Positions 5,631-13,451 of a DNA stretch of 14,342 bases are shown here, one piece after another. The DNA is from Thermoanaerobaculales bacterium (GTDB lineage Bacteria; Acidobacteriota; Thermoanaerobaculia; Thermoanaerobaculales; Sulfomarinibacteraceae): the NCBI GenBank assembly GCA_029932545.1, contig JAOZPW010000074.1, positions 1-14,342 on the forward strand. The letters run 5' to 3'. The position numbers and the translations under genes were made by a program. How positions within the stretch are numbered: position 1 is the first letter of the stretch; each line of letters opens with the position of its first letter. The notes beneath the pieces are model-generated. The model saw only the letters and a list, made by a program, of their open reading frames with translations, was not told where the DNA came from and did no database searches.

Positions 5631-7661
5631 ATGAAGCGCCTCGGAGCTGTTTTCCTGTGTGCCCTGTTGAGTGTCGCGTGCAGCAAGGGGCCAATTCTCT
5701 CTCGACCTGATGTTGATCGAGCATCCCGGCTGGAAGCGATCAAGATGGGTCTGGCGCTGCGGTCCGACAGTCCTGAAACTGCTGCCGAGGCCTTCAGTCG
5801 GGCAGGTGTCGGGTCGGAATTGGAGCGGTTGCGGTCAGAGCTCTGGTTGCGCACCCTCGAGAACGGACAGGCCTCATCGGCAGCGTGGACGGACTACCTC
5901 GATCAGAATCCACCGCCTGATCTCGGGGACCGTGCCAAGTTGGCCCTTGTGCGAGCGCTTATTGCCGAAGGACGTTTGGAAGCGGCGGCGGACACCCTGG
6001 TCAATATCAGCTCGAACGGCACGGTTGTGGCCGATGTGCTACGCCTTTCGTGGCCCGAGGTTGAAGTGCGTGATGTTGCAGCGGCTCGCTTGGCGGTGGT
6101 GGCGCCCGCCGCTCTCCGGCGAGAGGCCCCATCTCTGGAGAAAGCTGCTGTCGCTACTCTTGGGCCAGAGGACAGGATTATTCGTGGTGTCGCCTGGCGG
6201 GAGGCTGGACATCCGGCCAGGGGTGCGGCCGAGTTGCGGTTGATCCGGGTCCGTGGTCACTTGGAAGATCGCCGACGTTTGGAGTTGGCCCGGTGTGAAT
6301 TGCAGCGCGGCTCGACCTCGGCGGCGCTCAAGGTCTTGCCGCCGCTGTCCCAATGCAACGGTGACGAGGCCCTGATTCGGGCGTCGAGTTGGCGTCGACG
6401 TGGATGGTCCCGTTTCCCGAGGCCGACCGCCGCCGAAGCATTTGGAAAATGCCTGGTGGCAGCCCAGAGGGCAGAGTCGCTGGTCGGTGGTGACAGCTCA
6501 CAGGCCCTGGAGCTTCAGCTTGAGTGTGGGACCGAGGCCGCCCGGCTCGATTCGGCGTTGGCGGCCTGGCAATCGTTGGCCGAGATCAACTGGCAGGGGT
6601 CTCGCCGTTCATGGTTGGGGCGTCGTTTGGGTATTGCCCTGGCCCGGTCTGGACGTTTCGGAGCAGCCCTGAAGAGTGTGGCCTCGAGCCTGGAAGACCA
6701 TAGGCGTTGTCTCCTATTTGCGGCGGCAACGGAGGGGCCTGAAAAAAACCTGGAGGCGGTGGCCAACCTTGCGATGGTTGGCATTCCGGATCTCTATGCC
6801 CTGTGGTCGCTGGATGAAATTGGAGAAGCCGGCCCTTCGAGGATTGACCTGCAGGCACCTCTCAATATCGTTGATCCTCCTCCTACAGTCGCCTGGCTAT
6901 TGGATCTCGGAGAGCCGGGTTTAGCCTCCGAGGAGTGGCGTCGCCTGGTGGTGGCTCGAGGGGTTCAGCCCGGTGAGGCGCTGGCTGCGGCGGTGTTCGA
7001 GGACGGTCGGGGTCGGCCGGATCTGGCCATTCGCGGCTTGCGGCGAGGGTTTGCCGCTCTCGGCGGTCTGGCGATGGCCAGGGTTCCTGAGAACGTCGTC
7101 AAGGCCTATCTACCTTTGAGATGGACACAAGAGCTCAGAACAGCGGCCCATGAATTTGGCCTTTCACCATGGCTTCTGGCGGGTCTGGCTCGCCAAGAGA
7201 GTATCTTCAATGCCCGGGCCCGGTCTCCGGCAGGCGCGCGAGGGACCGTCCAGTTAATGCCGGGAACAGCGCGAGGTCATGCAGTTGCGCTGGGTCTGGG
7301 GCGGTCTCCGGATCTGTACGACCCTGCGATCAACCTCCGGTTGGGCGCCCGAGAATTGTCACGGTTAATAATGGTTTTTGGGGAGACTGAGCCGGCACTG
7401 GCCGCCTACAACGCTGGTGAAAGCCGAATTCGGCGTTGGTGGAAGAAATGGCCGGAACCTCGTCTCTTCACCGAGGCGATCCCAATCCCTGAGACCTACA
7501 CTTATGTTCGTCGGGTCCTTTTTCTCAGTGAGGCCTATCGGTTGGTATGGGCCCGCGAGTGGGAGGGGGAAAGAGGAAGAGGGGGAGAGGGGGAGATGGG
7601 GAGAGCGGGAGAGGCCGCATCGGAGGTTCGCCACGACTCCAGAGGAGGATCTAAACGTTGA
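5631..7661 (+). CDS. Soluble lytic murein transglycosylase-like lipoprotein
   Basis: A 676-residue protein. The N-terminus MKRLG plus a hydrophobic stretch to C17 (SVAC) looks like a lipoprotein signal. Residues about 30-480 are a helical, alanine/leucine-rich superhelix like the U/L domains of Slt70. The catalytic SLT domain covers about 500-640: E523 in RQES is the expected acid catalyst, GTVQLMP is at 538-544 (the family usually has GLMQLMP), and AYNAG is at 592-596. Such enzymes cleave the MurNAc-GlcNAc bond of peptidoglycan to form 1,6-anhydroMurNAc ends. No strong ribosome binding site precedes the ATG, but the signal peptide fixes the start. Residues 645-676 lie beyond the domain and are partly encoded by a G/A-rich repeat, so the native C-terminus was probably shorter. 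Confidence 0.93.
   Translation: MKRLGAVFLCALLSVACSKGPILSRPDVDRASRLEAIKMGLALRSDSPETAAEAFSRAGVGSELERLRSELWLRTLENGQASSAAWTDYLDQNPPPDLGDRAKLALVRALIAEGRLEAAADTLVNISSNGTVVADVLRLSWPEVEVRDVAAARLAVVAPAALRREAPSLEKAAVATLGPEDRIIRGVAWREAGHPARGAAELRLIRVRGHLEDRRRLELARCELQRGSTSAALKVLPPLSQCNGDEALIRASSWRRRGWSRFPRPTAAEAFGKCLVAAQRAESLVGGDSSQALELQLECGTEAARLDSALAAWQSLAEINWQGSRRSWLGRRLGIALARSGRFGAALKSVASSLEDHRRCLLFAAATEGPEKNLEAVANLAMVGIPDLYALWSLDEIGEAGPSRIDLQAPLNIVDPPPTVAWLLDLGEPGLASEEWRRLVVARGVQPGEALAAAVFEDGRGRPDLAIRGLRRGFAALGGLAMARVPENVVKAYLPLRWTQELRTAAHEFGLSPWLLAGLARQESIFNARARSPAGARGTVQLMPGTARGHAVALGLGRSPDLYDPAINLRLGARELSRLIMVFGETEPALAAYNAGESRIRRWWKKWPEPRLFTEAIPIPETYTYVRRVLFLSEAYRLVWAREWEGERGRGGEGEMGRAGEAASEVRHDSRGGSKR
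7560..7611. repeat. G/A-rich GGGGGAGA-type repeat inside the transglycosylase 3' end
   Basis: Imperfect purine units (GGGGGAGA, GGGGGAGA, TGGGGAGA and variants) occupy the last part of the transglycosylase reading frame and encode a Gly/Glu/Arg tail. The composition matches the decayed units at 90-105, suggesting the same repeat family. Confidence 0.75.
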
Positions 7662-7744
7662 ATTAATAAACACTTGCACCGTTGAATTTTTCCACTTGAA
7701 TATTCTTTCAATCATAGAAACATTGAAAACAAAAGATTTGTCAC

Positions 7745-7772
7745 TTGACACTCATGTGAAATTGCGCACAAT
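7745..7772 (+). promoter_or_regulatory. Possible promoter of the multihaem cytochrome gene
   Basis: The 7662-7770 interval is much richer in A+T than its surroundings, as promoter regions often are. It contains a perfect TTGACA (7745-7750) followed 16 bases later by CACAAT (7767-7772), a partial -10 match. The predicted start would leave a leader of only about 13 bases, so the exact promoter is uncertain. Confidence 0.35.
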
Positions 7773-7791
7773 GGCGGACGGAGGGTCTGTC

Positions 7792-9825
7792 ATGACCGTG
7801 TCATCTTCTCTTGAAAGTCTGAAATTTGCCACTAGCAAAAGGGCTCTGATCCTTGCGTTGGCGTTGGTCGTTCCGGTAATGCTCCTGGCCGTGCCGGCAT
7901 ATGCAGTGGCGGACGAGGAATATGAGCCGATCGATTCCTCGATGTGTGGCGACTGCCATGAAGCCAGTGAGCATGGTTCGTCCTTTGACGACGACTTGAG
8001 CCACTCGGTTCATGACGGAATGGAATGCCTGGACTGTCACCAACACCAGGATACGATCCCCCATAAGGAACTCGATGAGCCTTTTTATGTCGGTTGTGAG
8101 GGTTGCCGAACCTGTCACGAAGATGCCTCCGAGCAGTATCAGGCTCATGGTCGCGCCGCGATCGGAACCTGTGAGGACATCCCGCATTGTTCTGACTGTC
8201 ACGGCTCCCATGACATCCTGCCTTCAACAGCGGCGCGTTCAAAGGTCCATCCGGCCAATCTGCGTGAGACCTGTGGAGCATGCCACGAGAATCTGGACAT
8301 CACGACCAAATACGAAACGCTGTACAACCACCCCATTAAGATGTACGAAGCCAGTGTTCACGGCAAGGTCGGTACCGGTGGCGCCTACGCTGCTGCCGAT
8401 TGCGTCGACTGCCACGGTATCGCCGGCTCTGCCCATAAGATCCTGGCCCCCAACTATCCCGAGAGTGCGATCTCTCACCAGAATATCCCTGAGACCTGCG
8501 GTCAGTGCCACAAGGCGATTACGCAGGATTACTGGGATGGCATCCACGGCAAGTTGGTCAAGAGTGGTAACACCCGATCACCGGTCTGCACCGATTGTCA
8601 CGGTGAGCACGGCATTCTTTCTGCCGCTGATCCCAACTCGCCGGTGTCCAAGGCCGAGGTCGCCCAGCAAACGTGCGCTCGCTGCCACAACGCGATGGTG
8701 CTCAACGAGAGGTATGGCATGGAGGGCGCCCGGGAGGCCTACTTCATCGACACCTACCACGGTCTGAAATCCGGCACTGGCGATTCCAGTGTTGCCAACT
8801 GCGCCTCGTGCCACGGCGCCCACCGCATCCTGCCCAGTTCGGATCCCCTTTCTTCCGTCAATACCGCCAATTTGAGGCAGACCTGCGGTGAGTGTCATCC
8901 CAAGATCACGGATACGATTGCCCAGAGCCCGATTCACGGTGTGGGTGATCTTCAGAAACGAACACCGATCGCCCAGTGGGTGCAGAAGCTCTACATCCTG
9001 TTGATCATCGTCGTCATCGGCGGCATGTTCCTTCACAACGCCCTGGATTACATCAGCAAAATCAGGGTAATGTTGGCTCGCAGGCCGCGGGTGCGCCGCA
9101 TGCGTATGGACGAGGTCTGGCAGCACACGATTCTGATGGTCAGTTTCATTGTCCTTGTGGTGTCAGGGTTCTCCCTGACATACAATCAGAGCTTCATGGC
9201 CAAGTTTTTCTTCGGATGGGAGGGTGGCTTCGCCATGCGGGGCACGGTCCACCGCGTTGCCGCTGTCATCATGACAATCGGATCCTTCTGGCACCTCTTC
9301 TACTGCTTCACCGCGCGAGGCAGGAAGTTCGTCATGGACATGTTGCCGACGATGGCCGATGTCCGCTTCTTCATCAACAAGATGCTGAGCTTCATCGGCA
9401 AGGGCCATACCAAGGGTTGTACCCAGAGGTTCAACTACGCAGAAAAGGCCGAGTACTGGGCCCTGATCTGGGGCACGATCGTGATGGCCGCCACGGGTAT
9501 GCTGTTGTGGTTCAAGAATTTCTTCAGCGCTTTCTTCGGCCGTGAGGTCTTCGACGTCGTGGTGGTTGTTCATTTCTGGGAGGCCTGGCTGGCCAGCCTG
9601 GCGATCCTGATCTGGCACATGTACGGCGTGATGTTCAACCCTGAGGTCTATCCGATGAACCCGTCGTGGATCAATGGCACGATGTCGGAAGAGCTGTACA
9701 AACACGAACATCCGGGTCATCTTGAGGAAGCCCGTGCCGAGACTGATGATCTGTTGGAGCAGCACCTCCAAAAGGTCCGGAGAGATCTGGGCGATGATGA
9801 TCAGCCGTCGAAACCGATTGCGTAA
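7792..9825 (+). CDS. Undecahaem cytochrome c fused to membrane cytochrome b (CbcL-like)
   Basis: A 677-residue protein. It starts with a Sec signal segment (about 17-40, ending AYA before VADEE). The periplasmic part holds eleven CxxCH c-haem motifs, first cysteines at residues 52, 79, 105, 133, 161, 204, 236, 266, 295, 337 and 365. From about 400 the protein has five predicted membrane helices (starting at LYILLIIVV, HTILMVSF, VHRVAAVI, YWALIWGT and VVHFWEAW). Histidines such as H in VHRVA, FWHLF, VVHFW and IWHMY could ligate b haems, as in cytochrome b561/HydC-type domains. The same arrangement, nine c haems plus a cytochrome b, is found in Geobacter CbcL, an inner-membrane quinol oxidase feeding extracellular electron transfer; this protein has two more haems. 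Start 7792 is chosen for GGAGGG at 7780-7785; an ATG at 7771 is possible. The role as a quinol-to-periplasm electron conduit is inferred. Confidence 0.93.
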   Translation: MTVSSSLESLKFATSKRALILALALVVPVMLLAVPAYAVADEEYEPIDSSMCGDCHEASEHGSSFDDDLSHSVHDGMECLDCHQHQDTIPHKELDEPFYVGCEGCRTCHEDASEQYQAHGRAAIGTCEDIPHCSDCHGSHDILPSTAARSKVHPANLRETCGACHENLDITTKYETLYNHPIKMYEASVHGKVGTGGAYAAADCVDCHGIAGSAHKILAPNYPESAISHQNIPETCGQCHKAITQDYWDGIHGKLVKSGNTRSPVCTDCHGEHGILSAADPNSPVSKAEVAQQTCARCHNAMVLNERYGMEGAREAYFIDTYHGLKSGTGDSSVANCASCHGAHRILPSSDPLSSVNTANLRQTCGECHPKITDTIAQSPIHGVGDLQKRTPIAQWVQKLYILLIIVVIGGMFLHNALDYISKIRVMLARRPRVRRMRMDEVWQHTILMVSFIVLVVSGFSLTYNQSFMAKFFFGWEGGFAMRGTVHRVAAVIMTIGSFWHLFYCFTARGRKFVMDMLPTMADVRFFINKMLSFIGKGHTKGCTQRFNYAEKAEYWALIWGTIVMAATGMLLWFKNFFSAFFGREVFDVVVVVHFWEAWLASLAILIWHMYGVMFNPEVYPMNPSWINGTMSEELYKHEHPGHLEEARAETDDLLEQHLQKVRRDLGDDDQPSKPIA

Positions 9826-9842
9826 TTGAGCAGAACTCGACA

Positions 9843-9875
9843 CAACGCCCCGCCGGAGGGCGGGGCGTTGTTTTT
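9843..9875 (+). terminator. Rho-independent terminator of the cytochrome gene
   Basis: A perfect 12-bp GC-rich stem (9843-9854 with 9859-9870) closes a GGAG loop and is followed by TTTTT. It begins 18 bases after the cytochrome stop codon and isolates that gene from the downstream operon. Confidence 0.95.
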
Positions 9876-10147
9876 CTGAGTGTTCACCAGGTTTCAATGG
9901 CGGAGTGAATTGTGGCAGAAACTAGAAACTGGAAACGCCCCTTCTGTTTTCCGATTACGGGGTAAAGGGCATCGGCCCTCAAGTTTCCCGTGGCAGATGG
10001 CAATGGTGGTATGAGCATCCTCGACCACCGGGGATCTCGTTGAAAGCTAAGGACCGAGAGCTGACTGTCGGCAGTTTCCTCGGAACACCCCGATAGAGAT
10101 TGGGATACTCCTGGAAAGCGTGGTGCTCGCCAGGGCCAAGGCCGAGT
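9876..10147. other. Gene-free interval with several small hairpins
   Basis: I find no credible coding region here. The sequence can form a series of small stems: GGGC/GCCC (9967-9978), GGTGGT/ACCACC (10005-10029), CCGAG/CTCGG (10054-10083) enclosing ACTG-TCGG-CAGT (10064-10075), and CCCGAT-AGAG-ATTGGG with one G-T wobble (10089-10104). An inverted copy of the CCAGTTTC repeat unit lies at 9925-9932. I do not recognise a tmRNA, RNase P, SRP, 6S or riboswitch signature. It may be an unassigned structured RNA or a decayed repeat region. Confidence 0.4.
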
Positions 10148-10210
10148 CAGCGTCAGCCAACAGCGACAGTGACAGCTGCATATTCAGTGGCAGCGTCAGT
10201 CTTCAGCGGC
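10148..10210. repeat. CAGCGTCAG-type interspersed repeat cluster
   Basis: CAGCGTCAG occurs exactly at 10148-10156 and 10191-10199. Near copies CAGCGACAG (10161-10169) and CAGTGACAG (10167-10175), and a partial CAGCGGC (10204-10210), lie between and beside them. It looks like a degraded short tandem repeat, non-coding. Confidence 0.6.
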
Positions 10211-10295
10211 AAATGGTAGCGTCTTCGACCGTGTCAGGTGTATGTGCCGCCGCCTCGGTCGGTCGAATTCTCCGTTGTTCGTAGCTGTGTTTTCC

Positions 10296-10342
10296 AGTAT
10301 CCAGTTTCGAGTATCCAGTTTCTAATCCCAGTATCCAGTTTC
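10296..10342. repeat. AGTATCCAGTTTC repeat, three copies
   Basis: Three exact copies of the 13-mer AGTATCCAGTTTC begin at 10296, 10310 and 10330. The core CCAGTTTC also occurs inverted at 9925-9932, about 370 bases upstream. The cluster lies just before the Trm112-like gene and outside coding sequence. Confidence 0.85.
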
Positions 10343-10405
10343 AGACATCAACGCACCCGTTCCCGTTCGGGACCGAGTAGAATGTCCAGGAAAAGGAGCT
10401 CCGCC

Positions 10406-10663
10406 ATGGCTGTTGATCCCAAATTGTTGGAAATCCTGGTCTGCCCAGTGGACAAAACGCCGTTGGAGGTGATCGACCTTCCCCCCGCAATCCGGGAGTC
10501 ATTGGTCGATCGGTACCGAGAACAGTTCAAGGACGAGGAACCCGTTGTCGAAATCGGGTTACTGTCACCTGCCGGGCGGGTGTATCCGGTCGTGTCCGAT
10601 ATTCCCGTGATGTTGGTCGATGAGGCACTGACTCTTGAGGACATTCAGTCCGCAACCCCTTGA
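10406..10663 (+). CDS. Trm112/YcaR family small protein
   Basis: An 85-residue protein with the family N-terminus LLEILVCPVDKTPLEV and the C-terminal pattern YPVVSDIPVMLVDEA. Eukaryotic and archaeal Trm112 activates several methyltransferases; bacterial members (YcaR type) are short zinc-ribbon-like proteins of unsettled function. Here the CPxC pair has become CPVD and no second cysteine pair is present, so a zinc site is unlikely. The start at 10406 is preceded by AGGAG (10394-10398) at good spacing; an in-frame ATG at 10382 lacks one. The next gene begins 29 bases before this one ends, so the two are probably translated in a coupled way. This is the first gene of the five-gene operon. Confidence 0.85.
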   Translation: MAVDPKLLEILVCPVDKTPLEVIDLPPAIRESLVDRYREQFKDEEPVVEIGLLSPAGRVYPVVSDIPVMLVDEALTLEDIQSATP

Positions 10664-11807
10664 GGCGACTGCGGCAGGATTCCTCCTGGTAGGCGTGGCG
10701 GTCAGCCTCCTGATTGCCGCGTCGAATTTTGTATTGGGCCTGGGATTTCTGGTGTGGTTGGCTGCGTTAAGCCGGGGCCAGGCAAAGGTTGGTTGGCATC
10801 CGATTTTTTTTCCGATCACAGGATGGGTTCTGTGGTCAGTCGTTTCGGCGGTACTGTCCGACAACCGCCCCTTGAGTTTGCCGGCGCTGGACAATCTCTT
10901 GACGTTGATGATGGTTCCGATGGTGCTTTCTCTTGTGACTCCAGATCGATGGAACCGGTTCTTGGCCCTGATTGCGGTCTCGTCGGTCATCTCTTCGGGG
11001 GTTGCGCTGGGACAAATTGTTGTCTTCGGTGTCGATCTGGAACACCGAGCACCAGGGGTATTCAGCCACTACATGACCTTTGCCGGCTGGACGATGGCAG
11101 TGGTTCTGATTTTGGTTGGAGAGGTATTGAAAGGGAAGGAACCGAGGCGCTTGAGGTGGATCATCCCCATATTGGGATTGCACGCCTTGGTGCTCTCGGT
11201 GTCCCTGACCCGAAACGCGTGGGTAGGCATCGCGGTGGCGTTGGGATTGGCTGCGTTGCTGTGGCGTTCCCGGGCACTTCTTGTGGTCCCGTTGTTGGTT
11301 GTCGTGGCAGTTGCTGTCCTTCCATCGGCAGTCAGGGATAGAGTCATTTCGATAACAGACCTCGAACAACTCGCTAATCGCGACCGGGTTGCCATGATCG
11401 AGGCCGGAACGGCGATGATTACAGATCATCCCTGGGTCGGCGTCGGTCCCGAAATGGTCAAAGAACTCTATCCGGACTACCGGCGGCCCGGTGCGGTCCG
11501 TGACAGGGTCAGTCATCTGCACTGCAATCCAATTCACATTGCTGCGGAGCGGGGCCTGCCGGCCCTGGCGACCTATGGGCTGCTGCTGGTGATCTTTGGG
11601 GTGTCCGTGGTGCGGGGCCTGAAAGATCCGGAACATCCGGCGCCGGCCGCACTGGCTTCGTGCCTTCTGGCTGTTGTCGGTCTGACGGTTGCCGGGTTGT
11701 TCGAGTACAACTGGGGGGACTCCGAGATCTGGATTGTGACTCTTTTTGTCTTGGCCGTTCCTGCGGCTTTAGAGGTCGGGCCTTCGGCCGGGTATCTTGA
11801 GCAATGA
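10635..11807 (+). CDS. O-antigen ligase/polymerase family membrane protein
   Basis: A 390-residue integral membrane protein with about 10-11 hydrophobic helices. A long periplasmic loop (about 240-305) contains the family motif HPWVGVGP (265-272), followed by SHLHCNPIHIAAERG, where H296 is a likely active-site residue. A TRNAWVG segment in the preceding loop matches the arginine-containing motif of this family. WaaL-type enzymes transfer polysaccharide from undecaprenyl diphosphate to lipid A core; Wzy-type polymerases share the fold, so ligase and polymerase cannot be told apart here. The best start is TTG 10635, which overlaps the upstream gene by 29 bases; starts further in would cut into the first helix. 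The stop codon overlaps the xseA ATG (ATGA). No sugar-transferase genes lie nearby, which is unusual for polysaccharide loci. Confidence 0.85.
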   Translation: MRTFSPQPLEATAAGFLLVGVAVSLLIAASNFVLGLGFLVWLAALSRGQAKVGWHPIFFPITGWVLWSVVSAVLSDNRPLSLPALDNLLTLMMVPMVLSLVTPDRWNRFLALIAVSSVISSGVALGQIVVFGVDLEHRAPGVFSHYMTFAGWTMAVVLILVGEVLKGKEPRRLRWIIPILGLHALVLSVSLTRNAWVGIAVALGLAALLWRSRALLVVPLLVVVAVAVLPSAVRDRVISITDLEQLANRDRVAMIEAGTAMITDHPWVGVGPEMVKELYPDYRRPGAVRDRVSHLHCNPIHIAAERGLPALATYGLLLVIFGVSVVRGLKDPEHPAPAALASCLLAVVGLTVAGLFEYNWGDSEIWIVTLFVLAVPAALEVGPSAGYLEQ

Positions 11808-13234
11808 TGAGGGATCAAGTTTGGACGGTCGGTGCGTTGATCGACGAGGTCAACGTTCTGCTCGATAGCGGTTTCTCCGGGCTGACCGTTGAGGGTGAGG
11901 TTACGGGCGTCAGTCGATCAGCTCGAGGCCATCTCTATTTTTCACTCAAGGAAGGGGAGGCCCAGCTGGACTGTGTCGCCTGGGCCTCGGCTGCGAAGAG
12001 GTTTCGTTTCGACCTCGAAGACGGATTGGCGGTATTGGCTACGGGGAGTTTGACCGTGTACCGGGCCCGGGGGCGATTCCAATTGGTCGTTACCCGGATT
12101 GAGCCGCAAGGATTGGGCGCCCTGCAGTTGGCCTTTGAGCAGATGAAACGACGACTGGAAGCGGAGGGTATTTTCGCGGTGGAACGCAAGCGACCACTGC
12201 CGTCGGTTCCGCAGAGAGTCGGCATCGTCACTTCGGCTTCCGGGGCGGCGCTGAGGGACATGTTGAAGGTCCTCCGGAGACACGCCAATATTGAGATCGT
12301 CGTTGCCCCGGCGACCGTGCAAGGGAGAGGTTCCGCTGAAGAAGTGGCTGCAGCCCTTGCCCGGCTGGGGGCATCGAATCTGGTTGACGTGGTGATCGTT
12401 GGACGGGGCGGAGGTTCGTTGGAGGATCTGTGGACCTTCAACGAAGAGTCGGTCGCCCGTGCCATCGCCGTGTGTCCGGTGCCGGTTATCGCCGGTATCG
12501 GACATGAGGTGGATTTCACCATTGCGGACTTCACGGCCGATATCCGGGCGGCAACGCCGACACAAGCAGCGGAGATCATCGTGACCCAACTCGAAGAGAG
12601 CGAGGGGCGCGTGGAGGATGCGCGCGCCCGTTTGGGTTGGGAACTCAGGCGCCATCTGCAAGGGGCTCGAGCCCGCTTGATAGCGGCCGGGGGATCTGCG
12701 GGTCTTGCCCGTGTGCCTCATCGGGTCGAGGTCGCACGACTCCGCCTGGCGGTGGCCGATCGCCTGCCCGAACTTTTGGAGGAACTGGTACGGAGTGCCG
12801 GACACCGGCTTCTCCGTGCCGAAGCCGCGTTGCGACGCCTGCCGGGGCTGATCGCCGCCGGTGGCAATAGTCGCCTCATCGGCAGCCGGACCGAGCAATT
12901 GGTGACATTAATCCGTGGCCATGTCGACCAGGCCCGGACGGCCGTCGTGTCGAGGGAACGGGCGTTGCAGCATCTGTCGCCGCGCCGAGTCCTTGATCGT
13001 GGCTACTCGATTACGACGCTCGAGGGCGGGACACAACCACTCAAGGATGCCGGCCGCCTTCGTGGCGGAGAGGCTTTGGTGACAACTCTCTCCGATGGGA
13101 CCGTCCGGTCGTTGGTCGTCAAACGACGGGACGGCGCCGGCCCATCGGGCCGACGCCAGTCACAAGGTCCCACAAAGCAGGGTTCGCTTTTTGATGATGG
13201 AGGTTCATATGACGAAAAATGTGGAAGTCGTTGA
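11804..13234 (+). CDS. xseA: Exodeoxyribonuclease VII large subunit
   Basis: A 476-residue protein, slightly longer than Escherichia coli XseA. The N-terminal OB fold covers about 4-100 (GLTVEGEVTGVSR, then GHLYFSLKE). The catalytic core carries RVGIVTSASGAALRDML, then GRGGGSLEDLW from residue 200, then GIGHEVDFTIADF with G233-H234, and RAATPTQAAE. A helical coiled coil that binds small subunits follows, then the C-terminal RVLDRGYSI segment. Exonuclease VII digests single-stranded DNA from both ends to acid-soluble oligonucleotides. The ATG overlaps the stop codon of the ligase gene by 4 bases, and a second ATG directly follows, so the start could be 3 bases later. Confidence 0.97.
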   Translation: MMRDQVWTVGALIDEVNVLLDSGFSGLTVEGEVTGVSRSARGHLYFSLKEGEAQLDCVAWASAAKRFRFDLEDGLAVLATGSLTVYRARGRFQLVVTRIEPQGLGALQLAFEQMKRRLEAEGIFAVERKRPLPSVPQRVGIVTSASGAALRDMLKVLRRHANIEIVVAPATVQGRGSAEEVAAALARLGASNLVDVVIVGRGGGSLEDLWTFNEESVARAIAVCPVPVIAGIGHEVDFTIADFTADIRAATPTQAAEIIVTQLEESEGRVEDARARLGWELRRHLQGARARLIAAGGSAGLARVPHRVEVARLRLAVADRLPELLEELVRSAGHRLLRAEAALRRLPGLIAAGGNSRLIGSRTEQLVTLIRGHVDQARTAVVSRERALQHLSPRRVLDRGYSITTLEGGTQPLKDAGRLRGGEALVTTLSDGTVRSLVVKRRDGAGPSGRRQSQGPTKQGSLFDDGGSYDEKCGSR

Positions 13235-13451
13235 AGCCGACGACAGGTTCGAAGACCAGTTGGAGCGGCTCGAGGACATCGTCGGCCGACTGGAGGACGA
13301 CACGGTGGGTCTGGAACAGGCCCTCGACCTCTTCGAACAGGGGATGAGTCTGGCAGGGAAGTGCCGCTCGAGGCTGGAACGGGTCGAGCAGCGAGTCTCC
13401 AAACTTCTGGAGGCCGGCACCACCGAAGAGATGGATATCGAGACCTCGTGA
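13209..13451 (+). CDS. xseB: Exodeoxyribonuclease VII small subunit
   Basis: An 80-residue acidic helical protein with the XseB pattern: FEDQLERLEDIVGRLED, then GLEQALDLFEQGMSLA, then CRSRLERVEQRVSKLLE. Several copies bind the coiled coil of XseA to form exonuclease VII. ATG 13209 has GGAGG at 13199-13203; the frame is open further upstream but only within the xseA 3' end. It overlaps xseA by 26 bases, consistent with coupled, stoichiometric expression of the two subunits. Confidence 0.96.
   Translation: MTKNVEVVEADDRFEDQLERLEDIVGRLEDDTVGLEQALDLFEQGMSLAGKCRSRLERVEQRVSKLLEAGTTEEMDIETS

Noticed and set aside
7378..7791. N-terminal extension of the cytochrome from 7378
   Set aside because: It overlaps the SLT catalytic domain of the upstream gene, passes through the repeat and the A+T-rich promoter region, and would bury the signal peptide. 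GGAGGG before 7792 supports the shorter start.
9960..10140. 6S RNA
   Set aside because: A short complementary pair (GGCCCT with AGGGCC) could close the region, but I could not trace the long duplex with the central bubble that defines 6S RNA.
10238..10405. N-terminal extension of the Trm112-like protein from 10238
   Set aside because: The extension consists of the translated AGTATCCAGTTTC repeat, and the family N-terminus begins at the ATG 10406 with a good ribosome binding site.
13095..13208. Longer xseB start at 13095 or 13194
   Set aside because: The upstream residues lie in the xseA 3' end with no XseB similarity, and GGAGG is correctly spaced for ATG 13209.
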